A stretch of 64,000 nucleotides of DNA from Zizania palustris (Eukaryota; Streptophyta; Magnoliopsida; Poales; Poaceae), in the NCBI GenBank assembly GCA_019279435.1, contig JAAALK010000286.1, positions 31,061,712-31,125,711 of the forward strand, written 5' to 3'. Shown in pieces: positions 42,882-54,253 of this stretch. Position 1 is the first letter of the stretch. Every line of letters starts with the position of its first letter. The translations under genes were made by a program, and so were the position numbers. The notes under the pieces were generated by a model that did no database searches, had not been told where the DNA came from, and saw only the letters and a list, made by a program, of their open reading frames with translations.

Positions 42882-44888
42882 TGTAGGACCGAAAGTAGCG
42901 ACCAGAGGGGGGTGAATGGGCACCTTAAAAATTCTTTCGAATCAATGGCTTGTTCCCAATACCCAACGCACCTCAAAAGACTATGCAGCAGAAAATAAAC
43001 AGAAGGCCTAAGTCTAAAGGTTTCTAACCTAGAAGCAACTGACAATAAACAGTGTAAATCTAATGTAGTGCAACTAGGCAGATGAACAAGTTGTAACAGG
43101 CCTAAAACTTCTCAATGAAATGATATAAGCATGTGTAAGATGAGAGGAGAAGTTACTGTTCAAATTTGTCTCCTGTTCGGAACTTGGCGAAGCCCCCTTC
43201 GCACGTCGAGGTCTGCTTCGGAGGTTGGTGACGGAGTCTGTCCGAGATGCCGAAGGTGTAACGGTCTAGCCTAGTTCGAAGTGGTAAGTTGCGAAGTGTA
43301 CTTCGGAGCGAAGTACGACAATGCCGGAGCCTGGTTCGAAGTATGTACTTCGAAGACAAGGCTTCGAACACAGCTTCGAACCAAGAGCTTCGGTGCAAAG
43401 TGACAGAGTCGGAGCCTGCTTCGAAGTGCACTTCGAAGACAAAGCTTCGAACACAACTTTGAACCAAAAGCTTCGAGGCGAAACGTTCGAACAGAAAGCT
43501 TCAAACACAGCACACAAAAGGACAACCTTCGAACAAAGAAGCAAAGTCTGTCACACGACAGAAAATCAAATCCGAAGCATACACACTATCTTCGAACAGG
43601 GAAAGCTTCGGAAGGAGAACCGAAGGTTGACACGCCACAAGGAAATCAAAACGAAGTCTATCAAAAAAGATAAGCTTCGAACCAAACTACGAAGCCTATT
43701 GAAGTATGCTCTTCGAACAGGTAGATTCGGGGTATGATTGTTCGAAGTATGCGATGCTGTCCATTCTGAAAGAACCTCGAAGCTAGCAACTCAGACACAA
43801 AAACCGAAGTTCGTAGTTTGAGCGAAGGCTTTGAAGATGTTAGATCGAAGCCTGCCTCACGGAGCTGAGGGGCTTCGAACAGAGAAAGATGACTTCGCAG
43901 AAACAGTCAAAAAGGCATTTACTCCAATCTGCTTCGATCAAAAAGGCAGTACAGTAGAAGGTAAAAAGCTGGCAGTAAGTACTGTAGCTACAGTAGCAGT
44001 ACTACTTGCAACAGCAAGAACTAGTACTACTTCTCACGAAGAACACACGCAAGAGATGGACATTCTCAGGAATAAAATCAACACAGCTCACCCAATCGAA
44101 GCTTCTTGAAACAGTGGAATAAATGCACACGCTTCAGCAAAGACAAGGAAATCAATCTCACAGAAGTAAAATAAATGCACAGTAACCAGGGAAGAACAAA
44201 TGCCTGGCGGCGGCGCACAAAGGAGAGAGAGGAACCGTGAGAGACAAAATGACCCAATGAATGATGCAAAAGTGATTTCTAGAAGGGTAGTCCGAACCCT
44301 AGGGATTGGGGTCCTATTTATAGGCAGCCCAACACTAGGAATATTCTACCAGCCCCTTAGGGTTTTTACAGACTCAAAAATAAAGGAAAAGACTCTACTG
44401 CCCTTAGGAATTTTTACAGACACAACTGACTGACTGTGGGCCTAGAGTTACAGATGACATATCCGGAAGCTAAGTTTTCGTAGAGACTACGGCTTCTCTT
44501 CTGGACAGTCGGATACAGAATCAATGGTTGTCAGTTTTACGCCGAAACTGACAAAGCCTCCACCGGCTTTGCACTAGGTACCCGGATTGGGCCGGCCCGA
44601 CTCCGCAGCTCTCTCAGCCCGGCAATCGCTCACCGCCCGTGTACCTGAGTCAGTCCTGGTCAACAGCCCAGTGGGTCTTCTACTGCTTCTGGCCCAAGCA
44701 CCTGGATTGGGCCAGCCCGACTTCGCAGCCTTCTCTACCCGACAGTCGCTCGCTGCCCGTGTACCTGAGTCACACGCGGCCCATGAAACAGCAGATCTCC
44801 TCTCTTCTTCAGTCCTCTTTGACTATCGTTGACAATGACTCATCACTTCTGGAGCCATGAAGCCCACGCTTTTCAGCATGGCTCCTCA
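42882..44888 (-). repeat. 3' LTR of M (shared with the tandem copy)
   Basis: 2007 bp, TGTAGGACCGAAAG to ATGGCTCCTCA. Minus-strand TATAAATA at 44315-44322. Dense CTTCGAAG/TTCGAAC motifs at 43190-43860. It contains the empty CACTA site GAAGATGTTAGATCG (ATG at 43838-43840). Frames inside (43321-43737, 43831-44109 and others) are not genes. Confidence 0.92.
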
Positions 44889-46216
44889 ATCTCCCCCTTG
44901 ATGAGTGCATTGTCAACACTCCTCTATTCTCAGCTCTTCAGCACTTGCGAACAAATGTGGAAATGCGAAAACAAAATACAAGAGAACAAGGAAGAAGAAA
45001 AATAAGGTAAAAGTTTAACCCTAATGACCAAAAGCCAACCAAAAGCAAGAAACGGTCATTATGGTTAACCAAAAACAAAAAGGCTCAAAATGAGTGTGAT
45101 TTCAGAACAACAAGGATATCAACAGAGTAAGAACTCCCCCTTAAACTCTGATCCCAAATTTTCTCCCCCTTGTTGACAAGTGAACTCATCAAGCACTCAA
45201 AAAGAGACACAGACTCCCCCTGAAATGCAACTCCCCTTAAAAATATGCAGTGAATGCAATTGGGGTGCAGGTGGAGTGAAGAAAGCATGCTTCTCAGATA
45301 TGATTGACTGCAAATACAGTATCTAACAAGTATAGCAAAAGAGATACGGTCTAAGACAAATGGCATGATCAGTGCAAGAGATGATATCTAAAGAAAGTCA
45401 TTTAGCACGCATTTTTCAATTTTTGCAAATAAAAGCATCACAACATTTTCTAGTAAACAAGCAAGGTAAAGCATGAGATGCAGAAGCTAACTGATATCTA
45501 CCAAGATAAGCAGTGTTCAAAACAAAGTGCTTCAGCAAGCTTGTTATCCTTTTAATGTTCAGGCTTTTTCATTTTCCTTTGTCATTTTTGCCAAGGGTTA
45601 TTTGCATGTCAAACCTTATGCTAACCGACCAAGTCAAGCCTAGGCCAGAACTGGGCCATCAGAAGCTTAAGACATTGGTCTTGGCATACACTACACTGTC
45701 CTAGTTCATACCAAAGTGCTATGGTAAGCAGTCCAGAACAATATAATGCGACAAAGCAAACCCACTTGGATCTTTTCAACTTAAGCATAAAAAGGAATGG
45801 AATTTTCATTCATTTTTGATTTTTTATCATTTTTATAGCACATTTTCCATGTTAAAGCATAAAGATGTCCAAGTTGCATATCTGCATCTATGTGATGAAC
45901 TGGCTACAAGGCATGTAACAGATAGCAAAAGCACTCAGCCTACACATGCTAGTTACTAGAAGCAAAGGTGATCATTTTTCAAGTTGAAAGCGTAAAAGCC
46001 ATGCACATGACAGATATCAGGTATATCAAGTGAACTGAATCAAAGCATGATCATCGACATGTAATCAAAAGCATGTACCCGCTAGAATAAGTAAAGCAGT
46101 TCAATCATATAACAGAAGCATCTCTAAAGTGTGATACGTGAATATGCAAGATATGAACACACACAAAAAGACTCAAGAGAAGAGTAAAGAAGAAAGAAAA
46201 ACTGACGCAAAATATC
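44889..46216 (-). other. M 3' untranslated region with several polypurine tracts
   Basis: Between RNase H and the 3' LTR, 1.3 kb with no long frame. The LTR-proximal tract AAGGGGGAGAT (44889-44899, reverse strand) primes plus strand. Four more similar tracts lie at about 45134-45236 (GGGGGAG or GGGGAG after AA/CA). The env-like frame found in some SIRE elements is absent or unrecognisable. Confidence 0.68.
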
Positions 46217-48472
46217 CTAGAAAGGATACACAACACCCAAATCCCCTCGTAAATGTTCAAAGGTAGACTGATCTAGGGGTTTGGTGAAAATGTCAGCCAA
46301 CTGATGATGGGTATCAACATGAACAAGGTCAATGACACCTTTCTCATATTGATCCCGTAAGAAGTGAAAGCGCACATCAATATGTTTGGTTTTTGAATGG
46401 AGACACGGGTTTTTCCCTACACTAATAGCACTAGTGCTGTCGCAAAACAATGGAACCCTGGTAGGAAAGAACAACCCAAGGTCTCGTAGAGTGGAAATCA
46501 TCCAAACCATCTGTGAGCAGCAGCTAGCAGCGGCTACATACTCAGCCTCTGTGGTCGAAAGAGCAACTCCAGATTGCTTTCGAGAAGACCAAGATACAAG
46601 GGAAGAACCAAGAAACTGGCAAGTACCGGAAGTCGACTTGCGATCCAACCGGCACCCACCAAAGTCAGCGTCCGAAAAGCCAGATAAATCAAGAGATGAT
46701 GATGCTGAATAATAAAGACCAAGATCAGGCGCATAGGTGAGATACCTGAAAATGCGCTTGACAGCCTGCCGGTGAGACGCGCGTGGTGAAGACTGAAAAC
46801 GCGCGCAAAGTCCCACGACGAACTGTATGTCCGGTCTTGTTGCCGTCAAGTACAACAGCGAACCGATCATCCCTCGAAATTCTCTCTCATTGACCCTGAC
46901 ACCTCTCTCGTCCTTGTCCAAACCCCCAGAAGTACCCATCGGGGTCATCTGCGGCTTCAATTCACCACCAAAGTCAAATTTCTTAAGCATGTCACGAGTA
47001 TACTTACCTTTGTGGATGAAGGTGCCGTCCTTGGTCTGCTTGATCTGGAGCCCTAAGAAGTACTTGAGCTCACCCATGAGGCTCATCTCAAACTCACTGT
47101 GCATCTGCTCAGAAAACTTGGACACAAGATCATTAGTAGTACCGCCAAAAATAATATCATCCACGTAAATCTGAGCAACTAAGAAGTCTGAAGCAACTCT
47201 GAGCAAAAAGAGAGTTTTGTCCACAGAACCCATCACAAAACCCTTCCCCAACAAAAATTGCTTCAACCAGTCATACCAAGCCCTGGGGGCTTGCTTCAAC
47301 CCGTATAAAGCTTTGTGCAACTTAAAAACATGCCGAGGAAACTTAGGGTTCTCAAAACCGGGGGGTTTCCTAACATAAACCTCCTCTTCTATGTACCCGT
47401 TCAGAAAAGCACTCTTAACATCCATTTGAAACAGCTTAAAACCCTTCGAAACGGCAAAAGCTAGAAGAATACGAATGGACTCAAGACGGGCAACAGGAGC
47501 GAAGGTTTCTTCAAAGTCAATACCTTCCTTCTGGCAATAACCCTGGGCAACTAGTCGAGCCTTGTTGCGCACCACAACCCCATCTTCACCTTGTTTGTTC
47601 TTGAATACCCACTTGGTGCCTATGGGGTTGCATCCAGGTGGCGGCTCAACTAATGTCCAAACTCGATTGCGGACAAAATTCTCAAGCTCTTCTTGCATAG
47701 CATTAATCCAATTTGAATCAGAGAGAGCATGAGAAACATCTCTGGGCTCAAAAGATGCAACAAACGCAGATTCAGCAAACACAGCGAGAGAGGCAGAAGA
47801 ACGCAAAGTCCTCTCAGTCAAATCACCAATGATGAGCTCTGAGGGGTGGTCACGCTGAACTGCTTGGGTTCCCTGGTGATCTGAAGTCACCTCACCGGAG
47901 TCAGCAGCTGGCACCTCTGGACTCGACTGAGGGGGCTCGATCGAAGTGGAAGAAGTGATCAGAGGTCCGCCCTCATCATCAGTCGAAGTCACAGAAGGTG
48001 TGGGCTCTGCGGGGGATGCTTAAGGCCCGCCCTCAACAGCAGCTGGAGTATCCTCATCTTCCTCAAAGATGGACTCTCCGAGCTCATCATCATCAGAAAG
48101 CTCAAAAGAAGGAGTCAAAGAAGGCAAGGACTCATCAAATGAAACCTCACAGGTCTCGACAAGCAGCTGGGATTCGAGGTTCCAAACACGGAAGCCTCGA
48201 GAATGCAATGCATAACCAAGAAAAACACCATCCCAGCAACGAGACTCAAACTTGTCCAAATGCCCTCCCTTCTTGAGCACAAAGCACTTGCAGCCAAACG
48301 CTCGCAAGTGGCTAACCTTGGGCTGTCTGCCAAACCGCAACTCATATGATGTCTTACCAAGGTAAGCTCTAAGAAAAATGCGGTTGGCCAGATAGCAAGC
48401 CGTGTTCATGGCTTCAGCCCAAAAAACGCCTAGGAGTCCTGTGCTCATCGAGCATCGTCCTGGCCATCTCAA
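46217..48472 (-). pseudogene. pol: M pol: integrase C-terminus, reverse transcriptase and RNase H
   Basis: Two same-frame open stretches, 48472-48020 and 47992-46217, separated by TAA 48022-48020. The first holds the integrase end (WAEAMNTACYLANRI, GKTSYELRFGRQP, HLRAFGCKCFVLKKGG). The second, 591 codons, is copia RT with WVFKNKQGEDG, MDVKSAFLNGYIEEEVYV, LHKALYGLKQAPRAWYD and YVDDIIFGG. It then carries copia RNase H (SDADFGGCRLDRKSTSG, STTEAEYVAA, DSTSAI, HIDVRFHFLRD) and ends VVYPF. RT-RNase H is fully open. The stop lies in the variable linker, so damage is light. Confidence 0.87.
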
Positions 48473-49415
48473 CTAGCGTGCGGTTCTTTTGTTCCACAAT
48501 GCCGTTCTGTGGGGGAGTGTAAGGAGAAGAAAACTGATGGTCCAGACCCTGATCACTACAGAAGCTGACGAACTGAGAGTTCTTGAACTCAGAGCCGTTG
48601 TCGGAGCGAATTGCTCGCATCCGACCATTGTTCTCATTCTTCAGCTTCAAAATCAGGTCATGGACAAATTTAAAACTTTCGTCCTTAGACTCCAAAAAGA
48701 AAACCCACGAGAAACGAGAAAAATCGTCAACAATCACAAGTGCATACCACTTCCCACTGACTGAGCGTACCCGAGCTGGACCTACAGTGTCCAAATGTAA
48801 AAGCTCACCTGGATACGAAGTCATCACCTGAGTCACAGGTGAGTGAGAAGCGGCAACCATTTTACCATGACGACAGGGATGACAAACTAGATCCTTCTCC
48901 ATTTTAAGCTTGGGCAATCCTCGGATGAGGTCCATAGAGCTTAACCTGACTAGCAGATCAAAACTCAAATGACCTAACCTCCTATGCCACTTCCAGAGCT
49001 CAGAAGAAGATCCAGCAATCAAACAACGAGAAGGGCCAAAAGAACTAGAGAAGTCAATTCGAAAAACTTTACCGAAGGGTAAAATCTGACAAACCAAAGA
49101 CCCTCTAGAATCAACCACAGAAGAATTGCCCTTCTTAAAATGCACTTCCAAACCATCCTCAAGAAGTTGCGAAACAGAGATCAAATTAAAGTTCAAATTC
49201 TTAACCAAAGCAACATTCTTTAAAGAGAAATGATCTGAAATGCTAATTGAGCCTATGCCACTTACTTTCCCTTGACCGCTGTTCCCGAACGTGATATATT
49301 CTTTGGAGCTCGGGGGAGTGAGACTGGAGAACCATCTACGATGTCCCGTCATGTGGCGAGAGCAACCTGAGTCCATGATCCAAACATCCTCCAGTCCCCG
49401 GTCCTTCACAATCAA
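48414..49415 (-). pseudogene. pol: M pol: protease and integrase
   Basis: Protease active site DSGCSRHMTG (about 49370). Integrase zinc finger HRRLGH...CHPCRHGK, and DDE core LDTVGP, SDNGSEF, NGIVEQKNR with all three acidic residues. The frame ends after RTPRRFLG because a T run (six T near 48418-48424) carries one base too many; the -1 correction continues directly into WAEAMNTACYL. There is no clear ATG; the frame starts in another phase from gag, overlapping its end by four bases, so expression as Gag-Pol would need a frame change or a lost indel. Confidence 0.85.
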
Positions 49416-52168
49416 TGTCTGTAAGTGGGAGCAAATGGTCCGGCACCAGGTTTAGCAAAAGAGCTAAACCAGTGTCGAGCCATCTGCTCAAAAGATGGAA
49501 AGCAAAAACCATCAAAAGAGTTTGGACCAAAACGCGGTTCAAAGCGCGGTCCTCGGTTTTGCCTAACCCTACGGCCACGAGGTCCAGAACCGTAGCCAAC
49601 TCGGTCTGGAACTCTGCCGGAACGAACACCACCAACTGGAGCACGGGCACGAAAACCGTCTCCTCTACCACCACCTACACGACGCGGCCTGGCCTCCAGC
49701 CTCTCCCCGCGCCGAGGAACACGCAGTCTACCACCCTGCTGGTAGAACTTCCCCTGATCACTACGAGCCCTCTCTGCTCTCTCAACCCGCTTCCTCCTGA
49801 AGCAAAACTCCGCAAGATGCCCGTCTCTCTGACAGTACTCACAATGATAGGTAGGCTTCTTGGGATGAGGTTGAGGCTTGGGGTTTTTGGGCTTAGTGGT
49901 GATTGGTGTTGTCTTCTTGGGCTGAGAGGGTCCAGGAAGAGAGTCAAGAGAAGTGTGGAGATTTTTGGGCTTTGGAACCCAGATAGGTTTCTTGGGTGGA
50001 GCTTTAGGTGGCTCATGAATCACTCCATCCTTGGGCTGACAAGCCTGGGAAGACTCAGTGGAGTGAGTCTTGGGATACCTCTGCTCTGGAGTCATTTTAC
50101 TCCACTCCACTGCCCGGCTGATGGCACTCTCAAAGTCAGCCTTGGTGTAGGTGTAACCTACCCCAAACCCATCCTGCCTCTTGAACTGCTGGATCATCAT
50201 GCCAAGCTGTGGGTCTCTGGCACTGATCCAACTCAGGATAGACCGGAGGTAAAAGTTCTCATTCTGAGAATCTGCTAGCTCCTCTCTCAAAGAAGCTAGA
50301 ACCTCCACCTGAGACAAGCAGGTCTCACACTCATTCTCTACTTGGACAGACTTCCCGGCTTTTAGCTTAATCAACTCCATTCTAAGAGACAGGCAGTTCT
50401 CACAGACAGTGGGTGGAACTGACAATGTCTCAAGCTCTAGCCTAGTCTGCGCTAGCTCAGCTCTCATCCTCTCCAAATCACCTAGATGCTCATCGCCCTT
50501 GGCTTTCAGCTCAGCTAAACTAGCAAGATGAGATGGGCAATCAGCACAGGGTGCAACGACAGTGGCTTGAGCATTTTTCAGCTCCAGCTGAGCGCTTTCA
50601 AGCTCAGTGGCCAAAGCGTCCCTCTCATCAACCCTTTCTGTGTACCTGGACTTCAGAGTCGACAGGTCACACAGAAGCACCTCACACTTCGGGCACTCAC
50701 TGCTATTACCCAAGCAAGGGGAAGAAGATAGACTCTCAATTCTGCCGTTGGCTACGGCAAGCTCACTTTCTAACTCGTCTATCCTTTTCTTAGCCCCCCT
50801 AAGCAGTTTCTCCCGATACTTCAACTCCTGACGATTGCTCTCAAGTAAATCAACAATTTCGCGCTCATAAGATGATACCTTGCTATCGTCGTCGTCGGAG
50901 TCGTCGGAGGAGCTCTTTTCTTCTCTATCCCCAAGAGCCATGGAGCAGAAGCTCTTGCGGGATCTTCGGCGCTGGTGAGAGCGGCTCTTCGGCTTGTCTC
51001 CGAAAGCCATGAAGCAGAGGCCCGTCGGATCGTCCTTGTCCTTCCCCTTCCGGAAGGCGATCTCCTCATCGCTCGAGCTCGATGAAGAGGAAGAAGACGT
51101 GGATCTCTTGGAGTAGCTCTTCTCCATCTCGGCGAAGAAGGCCTTGTCGCGCTTCTTGTTCTCTCGCCGGTAGTCCTTCAGGGCCTTCTTGATGAACCGG
51201 GTCTTCGGCTTGCCCTTGTTGAAGGAGGGGCTCTCATGCTTGCCGGAGTCGTGGAAGCTGCTGCCGGTGCCCTTCTTGTATCCACTGCGCTTGGGGCAAT
51301 CGGCGATGAAGTGTCCTGGATCACCACATTCATAGCATCCGGATTTTGTGCCGTGTCTTTTGAACATTCTTTTATCATAGACACGACGCACCCGGTTGTT
51401 AAAGAGACACAAATCATCATCTCCCAACAACTCAAGCTGGTCCTCAGTGATAGACATCAAGGAGAACCCAGCACAGCTCACAGCAGAGGGATCAACAGAA
51501 GGTGTAGCAAGGGCCAGGGATTTTGATCCAGAGCCAGTGAGATTTGATCTCAACTGGATATCTTCCTCAGTGGCCTTCAGCTTGCTAAACAACTCAGAAA
51601 TGGTCAAGGTATCGTAAGAAGTACTCTCAACAATAGATGATACCTTGATCTCCCAGATCTTTGGGTCCAAGGTATGAAGAACCTTGAGCGCCTGCTCGTG
51701 ATCTGAGACTAACTGAGCACCCTCAGCCTTGTTGTCCCGAAGCTTGTTAATGATCGACTGAATGCGACCAAACAAAGCCTCAACAGATTCACCTGGCTTC
51801 TGTGTGAAATTCTCATATTCACGCCGGTAGGTCTGATAGAGCCGAGCCTTGACCTGTGTTGTTCCCTCATGGTGTGCCTTGAGGGTAGCCCAGATCTCTC
51901 TCGCAGTGGAGAGATGACTCACACGCTCAAACTCAGTGGGACCTAAACCAGAAAACAAAATGTTCACAGCCTTACTGTTGCTCAGATGCTGAGCAATGAT
52001 ACCAGCAGTACCATGCTCAGTGACTGGCAAAATGACAAACGTGCTGTGAACGCAAATGTCCCATATGTCCGAACCCTGGCTCATGAGATAGGCTCGCATG
52101 CGAGTCTTCCAATAATTATAGCCATAGGCTTCCAAGGACGGGACCTTGCCAGGAGACGTCATAGTCAC
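49412..52168 (-). CDS. gag: M gag, 918 aa, intact
   Basis: Begins ATG 52168, 46 bases downstream of the PBS on the element strand. Gag core of the UBN2/DUF4219 type at residues 10-210 (YWKTRMRAYLMS, AREIWATLKAHHEGT, KPGESVEALFGRI). Zinc knuckle CYECGDPGHFIADC at 278-291. Acidic-Ser low complexity, long coiled-coil stretches with CxxC-like pairs (CADCPSHLASL, CENCLSLRMELIKLK). A second CCHC CEYCQRDGHLAEFC and an Arg/Gly-rich end lie in the last fifth. Long Gag with two knuckles fits SIRE/Maximus-type elements. No internal stop. Confidence 0.88.
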   Translation of the reverse strand: MTMTSPGKVPSLEAYGYNYWKTRMRAYLMSQGSDIWDICVHSTFVILPVTEHGTAGIIAQHLSNSKAVNILFSGLGPTEFERVSHLSTAREIWATLKAHHEGTTQVKARLYQTYRREYENFTQKPGESVEALFGRIQSIINKLRDNKAEGAQLVSDHEQALKVLHTLDPKIWEIKVSSIVESTSYDTLTISELFSKLKATEEDIQLRSNLTGSGSKSLALATPSVDPSAVSCAGFSLMSITEDQLELLGDDDLCLFNNRVRRVYDKRMFKRHGTKSGCYECGDPGHFIADCPKRSGYKKGTGSSFHDSGKHESPSFNKGKPKTRFIKKALKDYRRENKKRDKAFFAEMEKSYSKRSTSSSSSSSSSDEEIAFRKGKDKDDPTGLCFMAFGDKPKSRSHQRRRSRKSFCSMALGDREEKSSSDDSDDDDSKVSSYEREIVDLLESNRQELKYREKLLRGAKKRIDELESELAVANGRIESLSSSPCLGNSSECPKCEVLLCDLSTLKSRYTERVDERDALATELESAQLELKNAQATVVAPCADCPSHLASLAELKAKGDEHLGDLERMRAELAQTRLELETLSVPPTVCENCLSLRMELIKLKAGKSVQVENECETCLSQVEVLASLREELADSQNENFYLRSILSWISARDPQLGMMIQQFKRQDGFGVGYTYTKADFESAISRAVEWSKMTPEQRYPKTHSTESSQACQPKDGVIHEPPKAPPKKPIWVPKPKNLHTSLDSLPGPSQPKKTTPITTKPKNPKPQPHPKKPTYHCEYCQRDGHLAEFCFRRKRVERAERARSDQGKFYQQGGRLRVPRRGERLEARPRRVGGGRGDGFRARAPVGGVRSGRVPDRVGYGSGPRGRRVRQNRGPRFEPRFGPNSFDGFCFPSFEQMARHWFSSFAKPGAGPFAPTYRH

Positions 52169-52213
52169 TACTAGGGTTTAGAACCGGTTAAGGTATGGAA
52201 AAACCCTAACCTC

Positions 52214-52225
52214 GCTCTGATACCA
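52214..52225 (-). other. Primer binding site of M
   Basis: Reverse strand TGGTATCAGAGC, the standard primer site complementary to initiator Met tRNA in copia elements, two bases from the LTR end. A second copy is at 42868-42879. Confidence 0.85.
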
Positions 52226-53186
52226 CTTGTAGGACCGAAAGTAGCGACCAGAGGGGGGGTGAATGGGCGCCTTAAAAATTCTTTCGAATCAATGGCCTGT
52301 TCCCAATACCCAACGCACCTCAAAAGACTATGCAGCAGAAAATAAACAGAAGGCCTAAGTCTAAAGGTTTCTAACCTAGAAGCAACTGACAATAAAAAGT
52401 GTAAATCTAATGTAGTGCAACTAGGCAGATGAACAAGTTGTAACAGGCCTAAAACTTCTCAATGAAATGATATAAGCATGTGTAAGATGAGAGGAGAAGT
52501 TACTGTTCAAATTTGTCTCCTGTTCGGAACTTGGCGAAGCCCCCTTCGCACGTCGAGGTCTGCTTCGGAGGTTGGTGACGGAGTCTGTCCGAGATGCCGA
52601 AGGTGTAACGGTCTAGCCTAGTTCGAAGTGGTAAGTTGCGAAGTGTACTTCGGAGCGAAGTACGACAATGCCGGAGCCTGGTTCGAAGTATGTACTTCGA
52701 AGACAAGGCTTCGAACACAGCTTCGAACCAAGAGCTTCGGTGCAAAGTGACAGAGTCGGAGCCTGCTTCGAAGTGCACTTCGAAGACAAAGCTTCGAACA
52801 CAACTTTGAACCAAAAGCTTCGAGGCGAAACCTTCGAACAGAAAGCTTCAAACACAACACACAAAAGGACAACCTTCGAACAAAGAAGCGAAGTCTGTCA
52901 CACGATAGAAAATCAAATCCGAAGCATACACACTATCTTCGAACATGGAAAGCTTCGGAAGGAGAACCGAAGGTTGACACGCCACAAGGAAATCAAAACG
53001 AAGTCTATCAGAAAAGATAAGCTTCGAACCAAACTACGAAGCCTATTGAAGTATGCTCTTCGAACAGCTAGATTCGGGGTATGATTGTTCGAAGTATGCG
53101 ATGCTGTCCATTCTGAAAGAACCTCGAAGCTAGCAACTCAGACACAAAAACCGAAGTTCGTAGTTTGAGCGAAGGCTTTGAAGATG

Positions 53187-53470
53187 CACTACTACAAACT
53201 GTCACTGTAGTGGCGTTGGGCGAAACCACTGTAGTGGCGGGCCATTAGATGCCCGCCACTAGAGTTGCTGGTGCTGACGGCAGAACCAGCGCCCGCCACA
53301 ACTGCTGGTAAAGTAGTGGAGGTCGGTGATGACGTCAGCCCGGACTGCCACTAATGTACCAATAGCAGTGGCGGGCGCTGGTGCTGCCCGCCGCTGCTAA
53401 GATGGCCGCCACTAAAGTAATGATGACATCACTTGCGACCGCCACTACTATTCTAGCTATAAATGCGCAG
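53187..53470 (+). promoter_or_regulatory. CACTA 5' terminal region: subterminal repeats and TATA box
   Basis: After the inverted repeat, about eight copies in both orientations of GTAGTGGCGGGC-like motifs, with TGATGACGTCAG (near 53329) and TGATGACATCAC (near 53421). TATAAA at 53458-53463 follows the last repeat, 580 bp before the first transposase ATG. Subterminal repeats are the binding sites of the second CACTA protein in known systems (inference here). Confidence 0.72.
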
Positions 53471-54037
53471 CGTCTTCCTCCCCGAGCTCTACTGGAGTTC
53501 GCATTCAATTTTGTCCGTACAATGGCGACAAAAATCTAGATAAAGAGGGGGGAGGCTTTGTTTTCGTTTCTTTTGAAGGATTTCATTCTAGGAGGTAAAT
53601 CCATGCCGAATCTCACATTTATTTTGTATTTAATCATGTATACAATGAGTTATTATCGTTTTTCTAATTTAGGGTTTGTGAATAGAAATTTTCAAATAAT
53701 CTTCCATTTACGGTGTTACCTTCTCCCAAATGAACAAATATGACCCTCCTCACAATTATTCATCACTTGTATATTGATTTACGTCATTTTAATCTCTTTT
53801 TTAATTTGATTTATGATTATAGATCTAGAGTTATGTTGTTTGGAGAGAGAGAGAAACCAATATAGTTAATTTATTTAATAATTTTTTCTGCTTAATAAGT
53901 AGTTTTAATTAAAGCATTGAGGATTTTTAATTAATGTTGTTATGAGCGATAATAAATCAATATATTTTCAATTTGTAAATTAATAAAATTAACAATAATA
54001 ATTTTATTAATATTTTTTCAAATAATATATGTTTTAG
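53471..54037 (+). other. CACTA leader before transposase
   Basis: AT-rich, from the presumed transcription start to the transposase ATG at 54038. It probably holds one or more introns: GGTAAATCC near 53591 looks like a donor, and ATATGTTTTAG ends at about 54037 like an acceptor right before ATGGAGCAC. No credible gene. Confidence 0.5.
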
Positions 54038-54253
54038 ATGGAGCACAGGTCCTGGATGTACTCGTCCAACGACGGAGATGTGGTGGCATATTTTAACAGA
54101 GTAACTGAATTTACTGAAGCTGCCGCACAATATGCTTCCCGTCAGAGTGAAGAGGCAATATATTGTCCTTGTAAAGTTTGTAAAAACGAAGCGATGTATC
54201 CGTGTTCTGATCGTGAAACCATACGATTTCACTTGTTGAAAATGGTTTCGTGA
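54038..54253 (+). pseudogene. CACTA transposase N-terminus (transposase-associated domain)
   Basis: MEHRSWMYSSNDGDVVAYFN then a Cys motif YCPCKVCKN and RFHLLK, the pattern of the transposase-associated domain preceding TNP2. The frame ends TGA 54251-54253 because the A run at about 54238-54241 is one base short; the following sequence VKNYYIWTKHGE in the next frame is the expected continuation. Confidence 0.8.

Noticed and set aside
44889..46216. An envelope-like gene in the M 3' region
   Set aside because: The longest minus frames are under 100 codons, with no signal peptide or membrane pattern that holds up.
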